From Arthrobacter sp. zg-Y1110 (GTDB lineage Bacteria; Actinomycetota; Actinomycetes; Actinomycetales; Micrococcaceae): 64,000 nucleotides of DNA. Each line of letters opens with the position of its first letter. Positions within the stretch are counted from its first letter, which is position 1. The stretch lies in NCBI RefSeq assembly GCF_025244865.1, contig NZ_CP104272.1, forward strand, positions 2,604,001 to 2,668,000, in the 5' to 3' direction. This document shows positions 47,596-56,315 of this stretch, one piece after another. The notes beneath the pieces are model-generated. The model was not told the origin of the DNA, searched no databases, and saw only the letters and a program-made list of their open reading frames with translations. The translations under genes and the position numbers were made by a program.

Positions 47596-48162
47596 ATGAG
47601 GGCTGACGCTGCGCGGCGAAGAGAAGCAATCATCAACCATGCCAGGCACCTTTTTGCCGAGCGGGGCGGCGACGTTGCCCTGGAGGCCGTAGCTGCGGCG
47701 AGCGGAGTGGGCATCGCAACCTTGTACCGCAATTTCCCCTCCCGCGAAGATCTGGTCCGGGCCGTGGTTCAGGACACTGTCGAGGGCATCCTGGAAGCGG
47801 CAATCACGGCCCGGGCCGGGATTGAAACGAATGCTGCAGCGTCATGGGAGCGGCTTTTATCGCAGCTGATGTCCATGGAGCTGGGTGCGCTGACCGACGG
47901 CCTTGCGCTGCAGGCTGGTGCTGCCAGCGATTTGAACACCACTCCCCTGGCTGTGGTGCAACGCCCGGCCGTCGAGGCGCTGGATCAGGTGCTGGCTGAG
48001 CTGAAAACCCAGGGGGCGGTACGGCAGGAGCTCACCGCGCTGGACGTAATCGTTGCGGTGGCGACGATTACGCGGCCGCAGATCTCTCCCATCCGTGAAG
48101 CGGCGCCGGAGGTGCAGGATCAGCTAGCGCAGGCGTACCTGCTGTGGACCCGGGCTTCGTAG
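47596..48162 (+). CDS. TetR family regulator of the divergent membrane protein
   Basis: 188 residues. N-terminal helix-turn-helix DVALEAVAAASGVGIATLYR and NFPSREDLVRAV; C-terminal ligand domain with TetR_C features. ATG 47596 has AAGGGAG 6 nt upstream; -10 candidate TAGACT at 47565. Almost certainly controls itself and the divergent membrane protein through the two palindromes. The inducer is unknown. Confidence 0.87.
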   Translation: MRADAARRREAIINHARHLFAERGGDVALEAVAAASGVGIATLYRNFPSREDLVRAVVQDTVEGILEAAITARAGIETNAAASWERLLSQLMSMELGALTDGLALQAGAASDLNTTPLAVVQRPAVEALDQVLAELKTQGAVRQELTALDVIVAVATITRPQISPIREAAPEVQDQLAQAYLLWTRAS

Positions 48163-48182
48163 GGCGGCTTGAAAACAAAAAG

Positions 48183-48210
48183 TGCTTCCCGGATCGAGAT
48201 CCGGGAAGCA
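48183..48210. terminator. Terminator hairpin after distal ychF-tail copy
   Basis: 13-bp perfect stem TGCTTCCCGGATC / GATCCGGGAAGCA with a two-base centre, close after the TetR gene and 17 nt past the distal copy of the ychF tail on the minus strand (48227). The minus-strand T-run (plus strand AAAACAAAAAG before it) suits a leftward transcript such as the ancestral ychF. Confidence 0.8.
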
Positions 48211-48226
48211 TCTTCCGGGGGCACGA

Positions 48227-48253
48227 CTAGACGTTGAAGCGGAACTCCACCAC
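48227..48253 (-). repeat. Displaced copy of the ychF 3' end (distal)
   Basis: On the minus strand this reads VVEFRFNV and TAG, the exact C-terminus of YchF, in ordinary G/C-rich codons. It is identical over 27 bp to the copy at 49017. Just upstream, an ATG (48262-48264 region) opens the tiny frame [12 protein letters not shown]. The rest of ychF is not here. Confidence 0.9.
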
Positions 48254-48299
48254 ACGTTCAGACATGGAATAGCCTCTGGATCGTCGACTCGCACCGGCG

Positions 48300-48305
48300 T
48301 AGAGT
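48300..48305 (+). promoter_or_regulatory. Candidate -10 box of the VOC gene
   Basis: TAGAGT (TANNNT) lies 6 nt before GTG 48312; leaderless message predicted. Confidence 0.5.
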
Positions 48306-48311
48306 GCCGAG

Positions 48312-48905
48312 GTGCCTAACCCCCGCACAGTCCCGCTGCTGCCTTGCGCCGACATCGACGAGATCGAACCGTTCTTCGCCGCCCTGGGCTTCCACACCAC
48401 CTACCGTCAAGTCCGACCGAACCCGGCCCTCGGCCTCAGCGGTCACGGGTTCGATCTGCAGTACTACGGACTGGACGGTCACACCCCAGAGTCATCACAC
48501 AGCTCCTGTCTCGTCATCGTCGATGACACCGGACAGATCTGGGATGAGTTTGCAGCCGGACTCCGCGCGGCGTACGGAAAATTGCCGATCACGGGTTTTC
48601 CGCGGATCACACGGCCGCGCGCCCGCAAGAACGCCGACGGGCGGAGCGGATTCAGTCTCGTCGACCCGGCCGGCAACTGGCTTCGTTTCTTCCGCGAAGG
48701 GAGCGGGGAGATGCCCCCTCCCGAACTCAGTCGACTGGGCGAGGCGGTTCAAAACGCGGTCGTGCTCGCTGACAGCAAAGGGGACGTGGCTCAGGCTGCC
48801 AAGGTCCTCCGGGGTGCGATCAAGCGCGCATCCGCGGACGATCCGGCACAAGGCGAAGCTCAGAGCTTCATGGACGAGCTGACCGAGCGCCTGTCCGACG
48901 GCTAA
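48312..48905 (+). CDS. VOC (glyoxalase/bleomycin-resistance) family protein
   Basis: 197 residues. VOC fold with LLPCADIDEIEPFFAALGF at the start, FDLQYYG, and the final strand FSLVDPAGNWLRFFREG at about 110-126, as in bleomycin-binding and dioxygenase-like members. About 65 extra C-terminal residues are helical (AVQNAVVLADSKGDVAQAAK), unusual for simple resistance proteins. Ligand unknown. It is the only gene between the two displaced ychF tails, so it is the cargo of that interval. Confidence 0.8.
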   Translation: MPNPRTVPLLPCADIDEIEPFFAALGFHTTYRQVRPNPALGLSGHGFDLQYYGLDGHTPESSHSSCLVIVDDTGQIWDEFAAGLRAAYGKLPITGFPRITRPRARKNADGRSGFSLVDPAGNWLRFFREGSGEMPPPELSRLGEAVQNAVVLADSKGDVAQAAKVLRGAIKRASADDPAQGEAQSFMDELTERLSDG

Positions 48906-48958
48906 GGTACGTCGCAGCCAGCCTGAGCGGCGCCACGGATATCGGCTCTTGAGACAGG

Positions 48959-48993
48959 GATGCCGCCCTCACGCATTCGCGGACGGCGGCATC
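48959..48993 (-). terminator. Hairpin after the middle ychF-tail copy
   Basis: 9-bp stem GATGCCGCC / GGCGGCATC with a 17-nt loop, 24 nt past the tail copy at 49017 on the minus strand. Its left arm shares ATGCCGCCCTCA with the ychF terminator at 50011, so tail and hairpin were copied together. Confidence 0.75.
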
Positions 48994-49016
48994 TCTAGTG
49001 ATTTCTGGCGGCAGAC

Positions 49017-49043
49017 CTAGACGTTGAAGCGGAACTCCACCAC
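49017..49043 (-). repeat. Displaced copy of the ychF 3' end (middle)
   Basis: Minus strand reads VVEFRFNV and TAG, identical over 27 bp to 48227-48253. Compared with the ychF tail at 50064 the shared core is AACTCCACCACGT (49033-49045 versus 50080-50092), the rest being synonymous changes. No gene body precedes it. Confidence 0.9.
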
Positions 49044-49158
49044 GTTCCGTAGCCGAATAACCTTACGACCAGACAACCGGTCATATCCAGTGAGGACGTA
49101 CTGATCGTGCCCGCTTGGTGCAGCCGTTGCGGCTATTCTCGCGTGCGCACGTCTGGAT

Positions 49159-49950
49159 TCAGCCCTGGGATTCGCTGCCCCAGAGAATCTCACTATCCAG
49201 CCCGTCCAACTCCGTAGGGTAACCATCCGGAAAACTCGGCGGGTCCTGTACCTTCGGCCCTCCGAGTTCCTCGGGGCCCAGTTCATCGTGCAGTGCCACG
49301 ATGCCCGGAAGAGTCCATTCCCTGGCCACAAACAGCTGTCCCTCACCGAACGGGATCACGTACTCACCCGAGACAGCGGGAACCTGCTCGTGGGCCTTCG
49401 CTGAGGTCCAGGCCAGATAGGCCGCATGCGAAACGCACCCCTTACCCATACTCGCCCGGATGGCCGATACGGTCATGAAGCTTGCTGAGTCAGGCTGCCA
49501 GATCCGCACCAGGTCCAGGAACAGGCGGGCAGCGGCCGACGGCGGGCCCAGTGGAAAATCTTCCGGAAGGTCGACTGTGACCTCGTTATCCCTCGTAAAT
49601 CCCGCAGCTACGCTGATACTCGCCAACGGGTTCATCCGCTGCGCTGGATCCTCGTACAGGAAGAGGTAGGTACCCGAGCTGTCGAACTCGCTTCCCGTCG
49701 TCGCTTTGGTCTCTTTCACGACACTTTCCAAAGAGCCCGGATCCTCCGGGACAGGAACCGTCCCTCCGCCGTTCTCGTCCGTGGGTAGATACCAGTTCAC
49801 GGATCCTGCGGGGTATCTGTCGGAGATGAGAGACATGGTGGGGGCCAGCCGGCGGGCAACCTCCAGCGCAGACTCCTTCCGGCCTTCCCAGACCAGGGAG
49901 ATGAACGGTTTGCGGCACTCCGGTCCCAGGACCTCACGGACAGTTCTCAT
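49159..49950 (-). CDS. Possible Imm52-like immunity protein
   Basis: 263 residues, soluble. FISLVWEGRKESALEVARRL (about 15-34), then a long alpha/beta middle and an acidic C-terminus (ELDGLDSEILWG). The N-terminal W/GR-ES pattern recalls Imm52-type immunity proteins of polymorphic toxin systems; I am not sure. ATG 49950 (MRTVREV) has GGGGGA 4 nt upstream. By eye the gene is poorer in G/C than ychF. It is the sole cargo between the middle tail copy and ychF. Confidence 0.6.
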   Translation of the reverse strand: MRTVREVLGPECRKPFISLVWEGRKESALEVARRLAPTMSLISDRYPAGSVNWYLPTDENGGGTVPVPEDPGSLESVVKETKATTGSEFDSSGTYLFLYEDPAQRMNPLASISVAAGFTRDNEVTVDLPEDFPLGPPSAAARLFLDLVRIWQPDSASFMTVSAIRASMGKGCVSHAAYLAWTSAKAHEQVPAVSGEYVIPFGEGQLFVAREWTLPGIVALHDELGPEELGGPKVQDPPSFPDGYPTELDGLDSEILWGSESQG

Positions 49951-50010
49951 TCCCCCAATGTAATAGTCTGCCTCTACTAACCAACGATTACACCTAGGTT
50001 TGGACAATAA

Positions 50011-50042
50011 AAATGCCGCCCTCATTCTTGAGGGCGGCATTT
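50011..50042 (-). terminator. Terminator of ychF
   Basis: 14-bp perfect stem AAATGCCGCCCTCA / TGAGGGCGGCATTT, TTCT loop, T-run on the minus strand (plus strand AATAAAAAT before it), 22 nt past the ychF stop. Confidence 0.93.
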
Positions 50043-50063
50043 CTATTGATTCAGGCGAAGAAT

Positions 50064-51149
50064 CTATACATTAAACCTAAACTCCACCACGTCGCCGTCG
50101 ACCATAACGTAGTCCTTGCCTTCGATGCGGACCTTGCCGCGGGACTTGGCCTCGGCCATGGAGCCGGCGTCGACCAGGTCGTCGAAGGACACAACTTCGG
50201 CCTTGATGAAGCCGCGCTGGAAATCGGAGTGGATGACGCCGGCAGCCTGCGGGGCGGTGTCGCCCTTGCGGATGGTCCAGGCGCGGGTTTCCTTGGGGCC
50301 GGCAGTCAGGTAGGTCTGCAGGCCGAGGGTGTGGAAGCCGACGCGTGCGAGCTGGTCCAGGCCGGATTCTTCCTGGCCGTTCATTTCCAGCATTTCGCGG
50401 GCTTCTTCTTCGTCCAGCTCCACCAGGTCGGCTTCGAGCTTGGCGTCGAGGAAGATTGCGTCTGCCGGTGCCACCAGTTCGCGCAGCTCAGCTTGGCGGT
50501 CCGGGTTGCCCAGCACGGCGTCGTCGACGTTGAACACGTAGATGAACGGCTTGGCGGTGAGCAGGCTCAGCTCGCGCAGGTGCTCCATGTCCAGCTTGTC
50601 GCTGGCCACGGAGGAGAAGATCGTGTCGCCGCGTTCCAGCACAGCCTGGGCTGCCTGCATGGCGGCCAGCTGCGCGGCGTCGCGCTTCTTGATCTTGACT
50701 TCCTTCTCCACCCGCGGAATCGCCTTTTCCAGCGTCTGCAGGTCAGCCAGGATCAGCTCGGTGTTGATGGTTTCCATGTCCGAACGCGGGTCCACCTTGC
50801 CGTCCACATGGATGACGTCGGGGTCATCGAACACGCGGATAACCTGGGCAATGGCTTCGGCTTCACGGATGTTGGCGAGGAACTGGTTGCCCAGCCCTTC
50901 ACCCTCGGAAGCGCCCTTGACGATCCCGGCAATGTCCACGAAGGACACCGTTGCCGGAAGGATGCGCGCCGAACCGTGGATTTCGGCCAACTTGGCCAGC
51001 CGCGGATCGGGAAGGGACACGACGCCGACGTTCGGTTCGATGGTGGCGAACGGATAGTTCGCCGCCAGCACGTTGTTGCGGGTCAGCGCATTGAACAGGG
51101 TTGATTTGCCGACGTTGGGCAGGCCGACGATGCCAATAGTAAGAGCCAC
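50064..51149 (-). CDS. ychF: Ribosome-binding ATPase/GTPase YchF (Obg-like)
   Basis: 361 residues, ATP-preferring Obg-family protein binding the ribosome and involved in stress response. G1 [12 protein letters not shown] at about 5-16, G3 [16 protein letters not shown], a coiled-coil insert, and a C-terminal TGS domain ([38 protein letters not shown] in parts). The protein is intact. The last codons are unusual: TTT AGG TTT AAT GTA TAG, A/T-rich and with the rare AGG, against TTC CGC TTC AAC GTC TAG in the displaced copies. This suggests the 3' end was replaced. ispH lies 21 nt upstream in the same direction. Confidence 0.96.
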   Translation of the reverse strand: MALTIGIVGLPNVGKSTLFNALTRNNVLAANYPFATIEPNVGVVSLPDPRLAKLAEIHGSARILPATVSFVDIAGIVKGASEGEGLGNQFLANIREAEAIAQVIRVFDDPDVIHVDGKVDPRSDMETINTELILADLQTLEKAIPRVEKEVKIKKRDAAQLAAMQAAQAVLERGDTIFSSVASDKLDMEHLRELSLLTAKPFIYVFNVDDAVLGNPDRQAELRELVAPADAIFLDAKLEADLVELDEEEAREMLEMNGQEESGLDQLARVGFHTLGLQTYLTAGPKETRAWTIRKGDTAPQAAGVIHSDFQRGFIKAEVVSFDDLVDAGSMAEAKSRGKVRIEGKDYVMVDGDVVEFRFNV

Positions 51150-51170
51150 GTTAGTAAATGATACCGGGCG

Positions 51171-52256
51171 CTAGGACTCGTCCGCACGACGGCGGCCGCC
51201 CAGGCCGTGCGAGGAGTCCCCCATGGCCTTCAGGGTGGCGCGGATTTCCTTCGGCAGGGAGAAGATGATGTCCTCTTCGGCCGTCACTACCTCTTCGACG
51301 TCGCCGTAGCCGTACTGGGACAGCAGGTGCAGCACGTCCTGGACCAGGTTTTCGGGAACGGAGGCACCGGACGTGACGCCGACCGTAGCCACGCCCTCGA
51401 ACCAGCTTTCATCCACCTCGTTGGCAAAGTCCACGCGGTAGGAGGCCTTGGCGCCGTACTCCAGCGCCACCTCCACCAGCCGGACGGAGTTGGAGGAGTT
51501 CGCCGAACCCACCACCAGCACCAGGTCCGCTTCCGGCGCGATCTTCTTGATGGCTGCCTGGCGGTTGGAGGTTGCGTAGCAAATGTCGTCGCTGGGCGGG
51601 TCCTGCAGGGAGGGGAAGCGTTCGCGCAGCAGGTTGACGGTGTGCATGGCTTCATCCACGCTCAGCGTGGTCTGGGAGAGCCAGATGACCTTGTCCGGGT
51701 CCCGGACGGTGACCTTGTCCACGTCTTCGGGGCCGTTGACGATCTGCATGTGTTCCGGCGCTTCGCCGTAGGTGCCCTCGACCTCTTCGTGGCCTTCGTG
51801 GCCGATCAGCAGGATGTCGAAGTCATCACGGGCAAACCGGACGGCTTCGCGGTGCACCTTGGTGACCAGCGGGCAGGTGGCGTCGATGGTCTGCAGGTTC
51901 CGGTCCTTGGCGGACTGGACGACGGCGGGTGAGACGCCGTGCGCGGAGAAGATCAGCCGCGCGCCTTCCGGGACCTCGTCGGTCTCATCCACGAAGATCG
52001 CACCCTTTTCCTCCAGGGTGGTGACCACGTGGAGGTTATGGACGATCTGCTTCCGGACGTACACCGGCGGCCCGTAGGCTTCCAGCGCCTTTTCGACGGC
52101 GATGACAGCCCGGTCCACTCCCGCGCAGTAGCCCCGCGGTGCAGCCAGCAGCACGCGCCGGGGACCGAAAACGGGAGCCGCAGCTGCCACTTCCTCGGGG
52201 GTGCGGCGCCGCCGGGGCACGGTGGGCATAGGCACGGAGATAACTGTGCTGGTCAT
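51171..52256 (-). CDS. ispH: 4-hydroxy-3-methylbut-2-enyl diphosphate reductase
   Basis: Last step of the MEP isoprenoid pathway, reducing HMBPP to IPP and DMAPP with a 4Fe-4S cluster. 361 residues. The three cluster Cys are in [11 protein letters not shown] (about 43), [11 protein letters not shown] (about 130) and [11 protein letters not shown] (about 225). An N-terminal extension of about 30 residues precedes the core. Order xseA/B, membrane protein, ispH, ychF is usual in Actinobacteria. Confidence 0.96.
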   Translation of the reverse strand: MTSTVISVPMPTVPRRRRTPEEVAAAAPVFGPRRVLLAAPRGYCAGVDRAVIAVEKALEAYGPPVYVRKQIVHNLHVVTTLEEKGAIFVDETDEVPEGARLIFSAHGVSPAVVQSAKDRNLQTIDATCPLVTKVHREAVRFARDDFDILLIGHEGHEEVEGTYGEAPEHMQIVNGPEDVDKVTVRDPDKVIWLSQTTLSVDEAMHTVNLLRERFPSLQDPPSDDICYATSNRQAAIKKIAPEADLVLVVGSANSSNSVRLVEVALEYGAKASYRVDFANEVDESWFEGVATVGVTSGASVPENLVQDVLHLLSQYGYGDVEEVVTAEEDIIFSLPKEIRATLKAMGDSSHGLGGRRRADES

Positions 52257-52323
52257 GCACCCATGCTATCGGGTGGGCTATGGGTTCCCGTCCCCGCAGA
52301 CCGTCGGTACGCTCACAGCGGAG

Positions 52324-53151
52324 CTACCGCCGGGAGCCCCTCAGTGCCCGTGCCAGCATCCCGGCCACGAACGCGGCGGCTCCGGCCAGCATCAGGCCGA
52401 TGGTCCACGTGTGCAGGCTTGCCGCTGCCTCCCCGGCAAAGGCCTCGGCAAACGCGGACGCCACGGGACTGCTGAACTGCTGGGCGGAGACCTGGCCCGG
52501 CAGCCTCCCCGCTCCCAGCCACAGCACTCCCCCGGCGAGCGCCACACCCAGGCCGATCAGAGCAAAGGTGGTGGACCGGCGTCGTGCGGCGAGCAGCGCC
52601 AGGAGACCGGCGACGGCGGCGGCGAGCGCCAGCACGGGCCAGGCCTCGCCTGCCCGCTCGGCGTTTCGCATCAGCTCCGCGTGCCCGGCGCCGCCGATTT
52701 CCACGGGTACCTGCTCCACGGCCGGGACATCCACGGACAGCTCGTTTCCCACGCTGCCCGTGACTAGCGAGACCAGGGGTGCGACGTCGAGCGTCAGCGC
52801 CGCTGATGTCCCCTCCGCGGCGTCCCCGAAGGTGAGCGCATGCGAGCGGCGCAGCGTTTCGCTCCACGCCTCGGGATATTCGGGCATTGTCTGGACCTGT
52901 TCCACGGCCGAGGTGATCAGCGGCTCCACCACAGAGGCCAGCGGAGCAGGCACGTCCACCGCCCCGACGGCCTCCGCGGACAGAGCCGTAGCGAGTTCGC
53001 GCTGGAAGGCCTCGTCCCGGGCCAGCGGTTCGCCGAGGGCGGCAAAGCCGTTTTCCGAGACCACGTTCGTGTTCAGCCATGCCCCGCAGAAGGCCGCCGC
53101 TGTAAGCAGGACGGCGAGCAGGCCGAAGACGGCCGAGACGAATGTGCGCAT
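52324..53151 (-). CDS. Membrane protein of unknown function
   Basis: 275 residues. Signal-anchor at about 4-26, an outer domain of about 140 residues (NTNVVSENGFAALGEPLARD, QVQTMPEYPEAWSETLRRSH), then three spans. The N-terminal span with a following ENGFAALGEPL segment is a layout common in actinobacterial membrane proteins of unknown role. Divergent from xseA across 146 nt. Confidence 0.75.
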   Translation of the reverse strand: MRTFVSAVFGLLAVLLTAAAFCGAWLNTNVVSENGFAALGEPLARDEAFQRELATALSAEAVGAVDVPAPLASVVEPLITSAVEQVQTMPEYPEAWSETLRRSHALTFGDAAEGTSAALTLDVAPLVSLVTGSVGNELSVDVPAVEQVPVEIGGAGHAELMRNAERAGEAWPVLALAAAVAGLLALLAARRRSTTFALIGLGVALAGGVLWLGAGRLPGQVSAQQFSSPVASAFAEAFAGEAAASLHTWTIGLMLAGAAAFVAGMLARALRGSRR

Positions 53152-53297
53152 AAAGAAATTCCTTGTCCGTTGGGATCCGCGGGCGTTGAGGACGGCCGGC
53201 GGAACCGGACCGGGGGAAGCACCTGATAGACATTAAGCCTGGGCCGGTTCCTCCGCCGGCCCGAGAGCCAGTTCCAATCCACCGCGGGAGCATCTTC

Positions 53298-54566
53298 ATG
53301 CAAGACGACAGCGGACCGTTGAGTCCCGAGAATACCCCGGAGCAGTCCACGCTGCCCGCCACTGCCGCGCAGACGACACCGGAGAACCCCTGGCCCCTGG
53401 CACTGCTCTCGAAGAACCTCAAGAGCTACATCGACCGTGCCCCCGCCACCTGGGTGGAGGGCCAGGTGATCGAGCTGAACCGCCGGGCCAACGCCTCCTA
53501 CATCACCCTGCGCGACGTCGACGCCGAGGTGTCGCTCTCCCTCACCGCGTGGAGCACGGTCATGAACCGGCTGGAGCTGCCGCTGGAGCGCGGTGCGCGG
53601 GTGGTGGCCCTGGTGAAGCCGGACTTCTGGGTCAAGACCGGACGGCTGTCCATGCAGACCCGCGACATCCGGCCGGTGGGGCTGGGCGACCTCCTGGCAC
53701 GGATTGAACGGCTGCGGCATGCCCTGGCCGCGGAAGGCCTCTTCCGGGAGGACCGCAAGCTGCCCCTGCCGCTGCTGCCTGGCCGGATCGGCCTGATCAC
53801 CGGACGAAACTCCGATGCCATGAAGGACGTGATGCGCAACGCCGCACTGCGCTGGCCAGCCGTCGAGTTCGAGGTTCGCGAGGTGGCGGTCCAGGGCGTC
53901 AATGCGGTTGCCGAGGTGAGCCGGGCCCTGGCGGAGCTCGATGCCATGCCTGAAGTGGACGTGATCATCATTGCCCGCGGCGGCGGCTCGCTGGAAGACC
54001 TGCTGGCCTTCAGCCATGAGGACCTGGTCCGCGCGGTATCGGCAGCATCCACTCCGGTGGTCAGCGCCATCGGCCATGAAGCGGACCGTCCCCTGCTCGA
54101 CGACGTGGCCGACCTGCGCGCCTCCACGCCCACCGACGCCGCGAAGCGGGTGGTACCGGACGTCGGCGAGGAGCTGGCCCGGATCCGCCAGTCCCGTCAG
54201 CAGCTGCGCCGGGTCCTCAACACCCTTGTGGGCAGGGAAACGGACCGGTTGAACCACATCCGGTCGCGTCCCGCCCTAGCGGCGCCGCAGTCCATGGTGG
54301 AGCGGCGCCAGGAAGAGATCTCCCGTCTGCGCTCCCGGGCCATGTCGGCCGTGACCGCGGAGGTCCGCCGGGACGCGGACCGGATCGGGCATCTGCGTGC
54401 CCAGGTCCGAGCGCTTTCCCCGCAGAACACCCTGGACCGCGGTTACGCGGTGGTCCAGTTGCAGGACGGTTCCGTGGTGCGCGACGCCGGCACGGTGCCG
54501 GCAGCCGCACAGCTGCGGATCCGCGTTGCCGTCGGTGAACTGACCGCCACCGAAGGAACCCGGTAG
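53298..54566 (+). CDS. xseA: Exodeoxyribonuclease VII large subunit
   Basis: Degrades single-stranded DNA from both ends with XseB. 422 residues: OB-fold N-terminus ([20 protein letters not shown]), then the catalytic domain with [31 protein letters not shown] and [20 protein letters not shown], then a coiled-coil region binding the small subunit. ATG 53298 with GGGAG 8 nt upstream. xseB follows after 55 nt. Confidence 0.95.
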   Translation: MQDDSGPLSPENTPEQSTLPATAAQTTPENPWPLALLSKNLKSYIDRAPATWVEGQVIELNRRANASYITLRDVDAEVSLSLTAWSTVMNRLELPLERGARVVALVKPDFWVKTGRLSMQTRDIRPVGLGDLLARIERLRHALAAEGLFREDRKLPLPLLPGRIGLITGRNSDAMKDVMRNAALRWPAVEFEVREVAVQGVNAVAEVSRALAELDAMPEVDVIIIARGGGSLEDLLAFSHEDLVRAVSAASTPVVSAIGHEADRPLLDDVADLRASTPTDAAKRVVPDVGEELARIRQSRQQLRRVLNTLVGRETDRLNHIRSRPALAAPQSMVERRQEEISRLRSRAMSAVTAEVRRDADRIGHLRAQVRALSPQNTLDRGYAVVQLQDGSVVRDAGTVPAAAQLRIRVAVGELTATEGTR

Positions 54567-54621
54567 CCAGCGTCCCCGCTGCCCCCATTTACCAACCCAG
54601 CTAGCCCGTAAAGGACAAGAC

Positions 54622-54858
54622 ATGAGTGAAACACCGGCAGTTCCCGCAGTACCCGCAGACATCGAGGCCATGAGCTACGAGCAGGCCCGCGACGAGCTCC
54701 TGACCGTAGTAGGACGGCTCGAAACCGGCGGCGCCAGCCTGGAGGAATCCCTGGCCCTGTGGGAGCGCGGCGAGCACCTGGCCAACCGCTGCGAATCCTG
54801 GCTCGAGGGCGCCCGCCAGCGCCTGGACGCGGCCCGCAGCCAGGCAACCGGCGAGTAA
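54622..54858 (+). CDS. xseB: Exodeoxyribonuclease VII small subunit
   Basis: 78-residue helical subunit wrapping the XseA coiled coil. Family signature [19 protein letters not shown] and [22 protein letters not shown] 54622 has AAGGA 7 nt upstream. Convergent with the aminotransferase gene across a repeat-rich gap. Confidence 0.95.
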   Translation: MSETPAVPAVPADIEAMSYEQARDELLTVVGRLETGGASLEESLALWERGEHLANRCESWLEGARQRLDAARSQATGE

Positions 54859-54863
54859 GGCAG

Positions 54864-54987
54864 GCGGGGCTGGGACATCCCGCCCTACCCCCATCGCCGA
54901 GCGAGGAACGACCGAGGAAGCAGCAGCGGGGCTGGGACAGCCCGTGAGCCCCGCATCGCCGAGCGAGGAACGAGCGAGGAAGCAGCG
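54864..54987. repeat. 62-bp tandem duplication
   Basis: Two 62-bp units (54864-54925 and 54926-54987), each starting GCGGGGCTGGGACA and containing ATCGCCGAGCGAGGAACGA followed by CGAGGAAGCAGC. The middle of the unit differs. It lies between the convergent xseB and aminotransferase genes. Confidence 0.85.
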
Positions 54988-55063
54988 AACCAGGGTTCCC
55001 TGACCGAGCCTGCGAGGCGAGGGTCGGTTCGCTGCGCTAAGAGGCGGCGGGCTGTCCCAGCCC
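54929..55063. repeat. Large imperfect inverted-repeat structure
   Basis: GGGCTGGGACAGCCCG near 54930 is matched by its exact complement CGGGCTGTCCCAGCCC at 55048-55063, and GCAGCGAACC near 54983 by GGTTCGCTGC near 55026. The intervening part also has CAGGGTTCCCTG and ACCGAGCC...GGTCGGT pairs. Nested palindromes of this kind resemble REP/BIME-type extragenic elements. It may also terminate both genes. Confidence 0.75.
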
Positions 55064-55080
55064 TGCCCCGGCCCCGGCCC

Positions 55081-56298
55081 CTACGGCTTGTAGCTGCTCA
55101 GGAACTCGCCCAGCCGCGTCATGGCGTCTTCGATGTCCTCGACGTTGGGCAGGGTCACCATCCGGAAATGGTCCGGCCGCACCCAGTTGAACGCCGTGCC
55201 CACGGACACCAGGATCTTCTGCTGCTTCAGCAGGTCCAGGGCGAACTGTTCGTCGTCCTTGATCGGATAAACCTCCGGGTCAAGGCGCGGGAACAGGTAC
55301 AGGGCGCCCTGCGCCAGCTCACAGGTGACGCCGGGGATGTCGTTGAGCATCTGGTGCGCCTTGTCGCGCTGGGCGCGCAGCCGTCCGCCGGGGAGGATCA
55401 GGTCGTTGATGCTCTGGTACCCGCCGAGCGCGGTCTGGATGGCGTGCTGTGCCGGAACATTCGCGCACAGGCGCATGTTCGCCAGGAGGTTGATGCCTTC
55501 GATGTAGTCCGCCGCGTCCTGCTTCGGACCGGAGATGGCCATCCAGCCGCTGCGGTAGCCGGCTATCCGGTAGGCCTTGGACAGGCCACTGAACGTCAGG
55601 CAGAGGACGTCGTCGCCGGTGACCGTGGCCGAGTTCACGTGCACGGCGTCGTCGTACAGGATCTTTTCGTAGATTTCGTCCGAGAAGATGATCAGGCCGT
55701 GCTTGCGGGCCAGGTCCACGATCGACTTCACCACATGCTCCGGGTACACGGCGCCGGTGGGGTTGTTGGGGTTGATCAGGACAATGCCCTTGGTCCGGTC
55801 GGTGATCTTGGAGGCAAGGTCCTCCACGTCCGGCCACCAGTGCTCGGATTCGTCGCACAGGTAGTGCACCGCCGTGCCGCCGGCCAGCGAGACCGAAGCG
55901 GTCCACAGCGGATAGTCCGGGGCGGGGACAAGGATCTCGTCGCCGTTGTTCAGCAGCGCCTGCATCGAGAGCGTGATCAGTTCGCTGACCCCGTTGCCCA
56001 GGTACACGTCGTCGACGTCGATGTTGTTGATCCCGCGGCCCTGGTAGTACTGCACCACTGCGGTGCGGGCGGAGAAAATGCCGCGGGAATCGCTGTAGCC
56101 CTGGGCCTTGGGCAGGTGCCGCATCATGTCGACCAGGATCGCTTCCGGCGCTTCGAAGCCGAACGGCGCGGGATTGCCGATGTTCAGCTTGAGGATCCGG
56201 TGGCCTGCTGCTTCCATCCGCTGCGCGTGCTCGAGCAACGGTCCACGGATGTCATACAGGACGTTGTGGAGTTTATGCGACTGCTTGAATTCTGCCAT
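55081..56298 (-). CDS. AlaA-type pyridoxal-phosphate aminotransferase
   Basis: 405 residues, fold type I class, most like glutamate-pyruvate aminotransferase AlaA (MAEFKQSHKLHNVLYDIRGP start). NIGNPAPFGFEAPEAIL, INPNNPTGAVYP, FSDEIYEKILYD and PLP lysine in FSGLSKAYRIAGYRSGW. Likely makes alanine from pyruvate and glutamate. A stable hairpin lies between its start and the binding protein gene. Confidence 0.9.
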   Translation of the reverse strand: MAEFKQSHKLHNVLYDIRGPLLEHAQRMEAAGHRILKLNIGNPAPFGFEAPEAILVDMMRHLPKAQGYSDSRGIFSARTAVVQYYQGRGINNIDVDDVYLGNGVSELITLSMQALLNNGDEILVPAPDYPLWTASVSLAGGTAVHYLCDESEHWWPDVEDLASKITDRTKGIVLINPNNPTGAVYPEHVVKSIVDLARKHGLIIFSDEIYEKILYDDAVHVNSATVTGDDVLCLTFSGLSKAYRIAGYRSGWMAISGPKQDAADYIEGINLLANMRLCANVPAQHAIQTALGGYQSINDLILPGGRLRAQRDKAHQMLNDIPGVTCELAQGALYLFPRLDPEVYPIKDDEQFALDLLKQQKILVSVGTAFNWVRPDHFRMVTLPNVEDIEDAMTRLGEFLSSYKP

Positions 56299-56315
56299 TT
56301 CTTTAGGATGCCACA

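Noticed and set aside
49017..49346. Open frame ending in the YchF C-terminus taken as a gene
   Set aside because: It only joins the displaced ychF tail to antisense sequence of the 49159 gene; no ribosome site or family similarity upstream of the tail.
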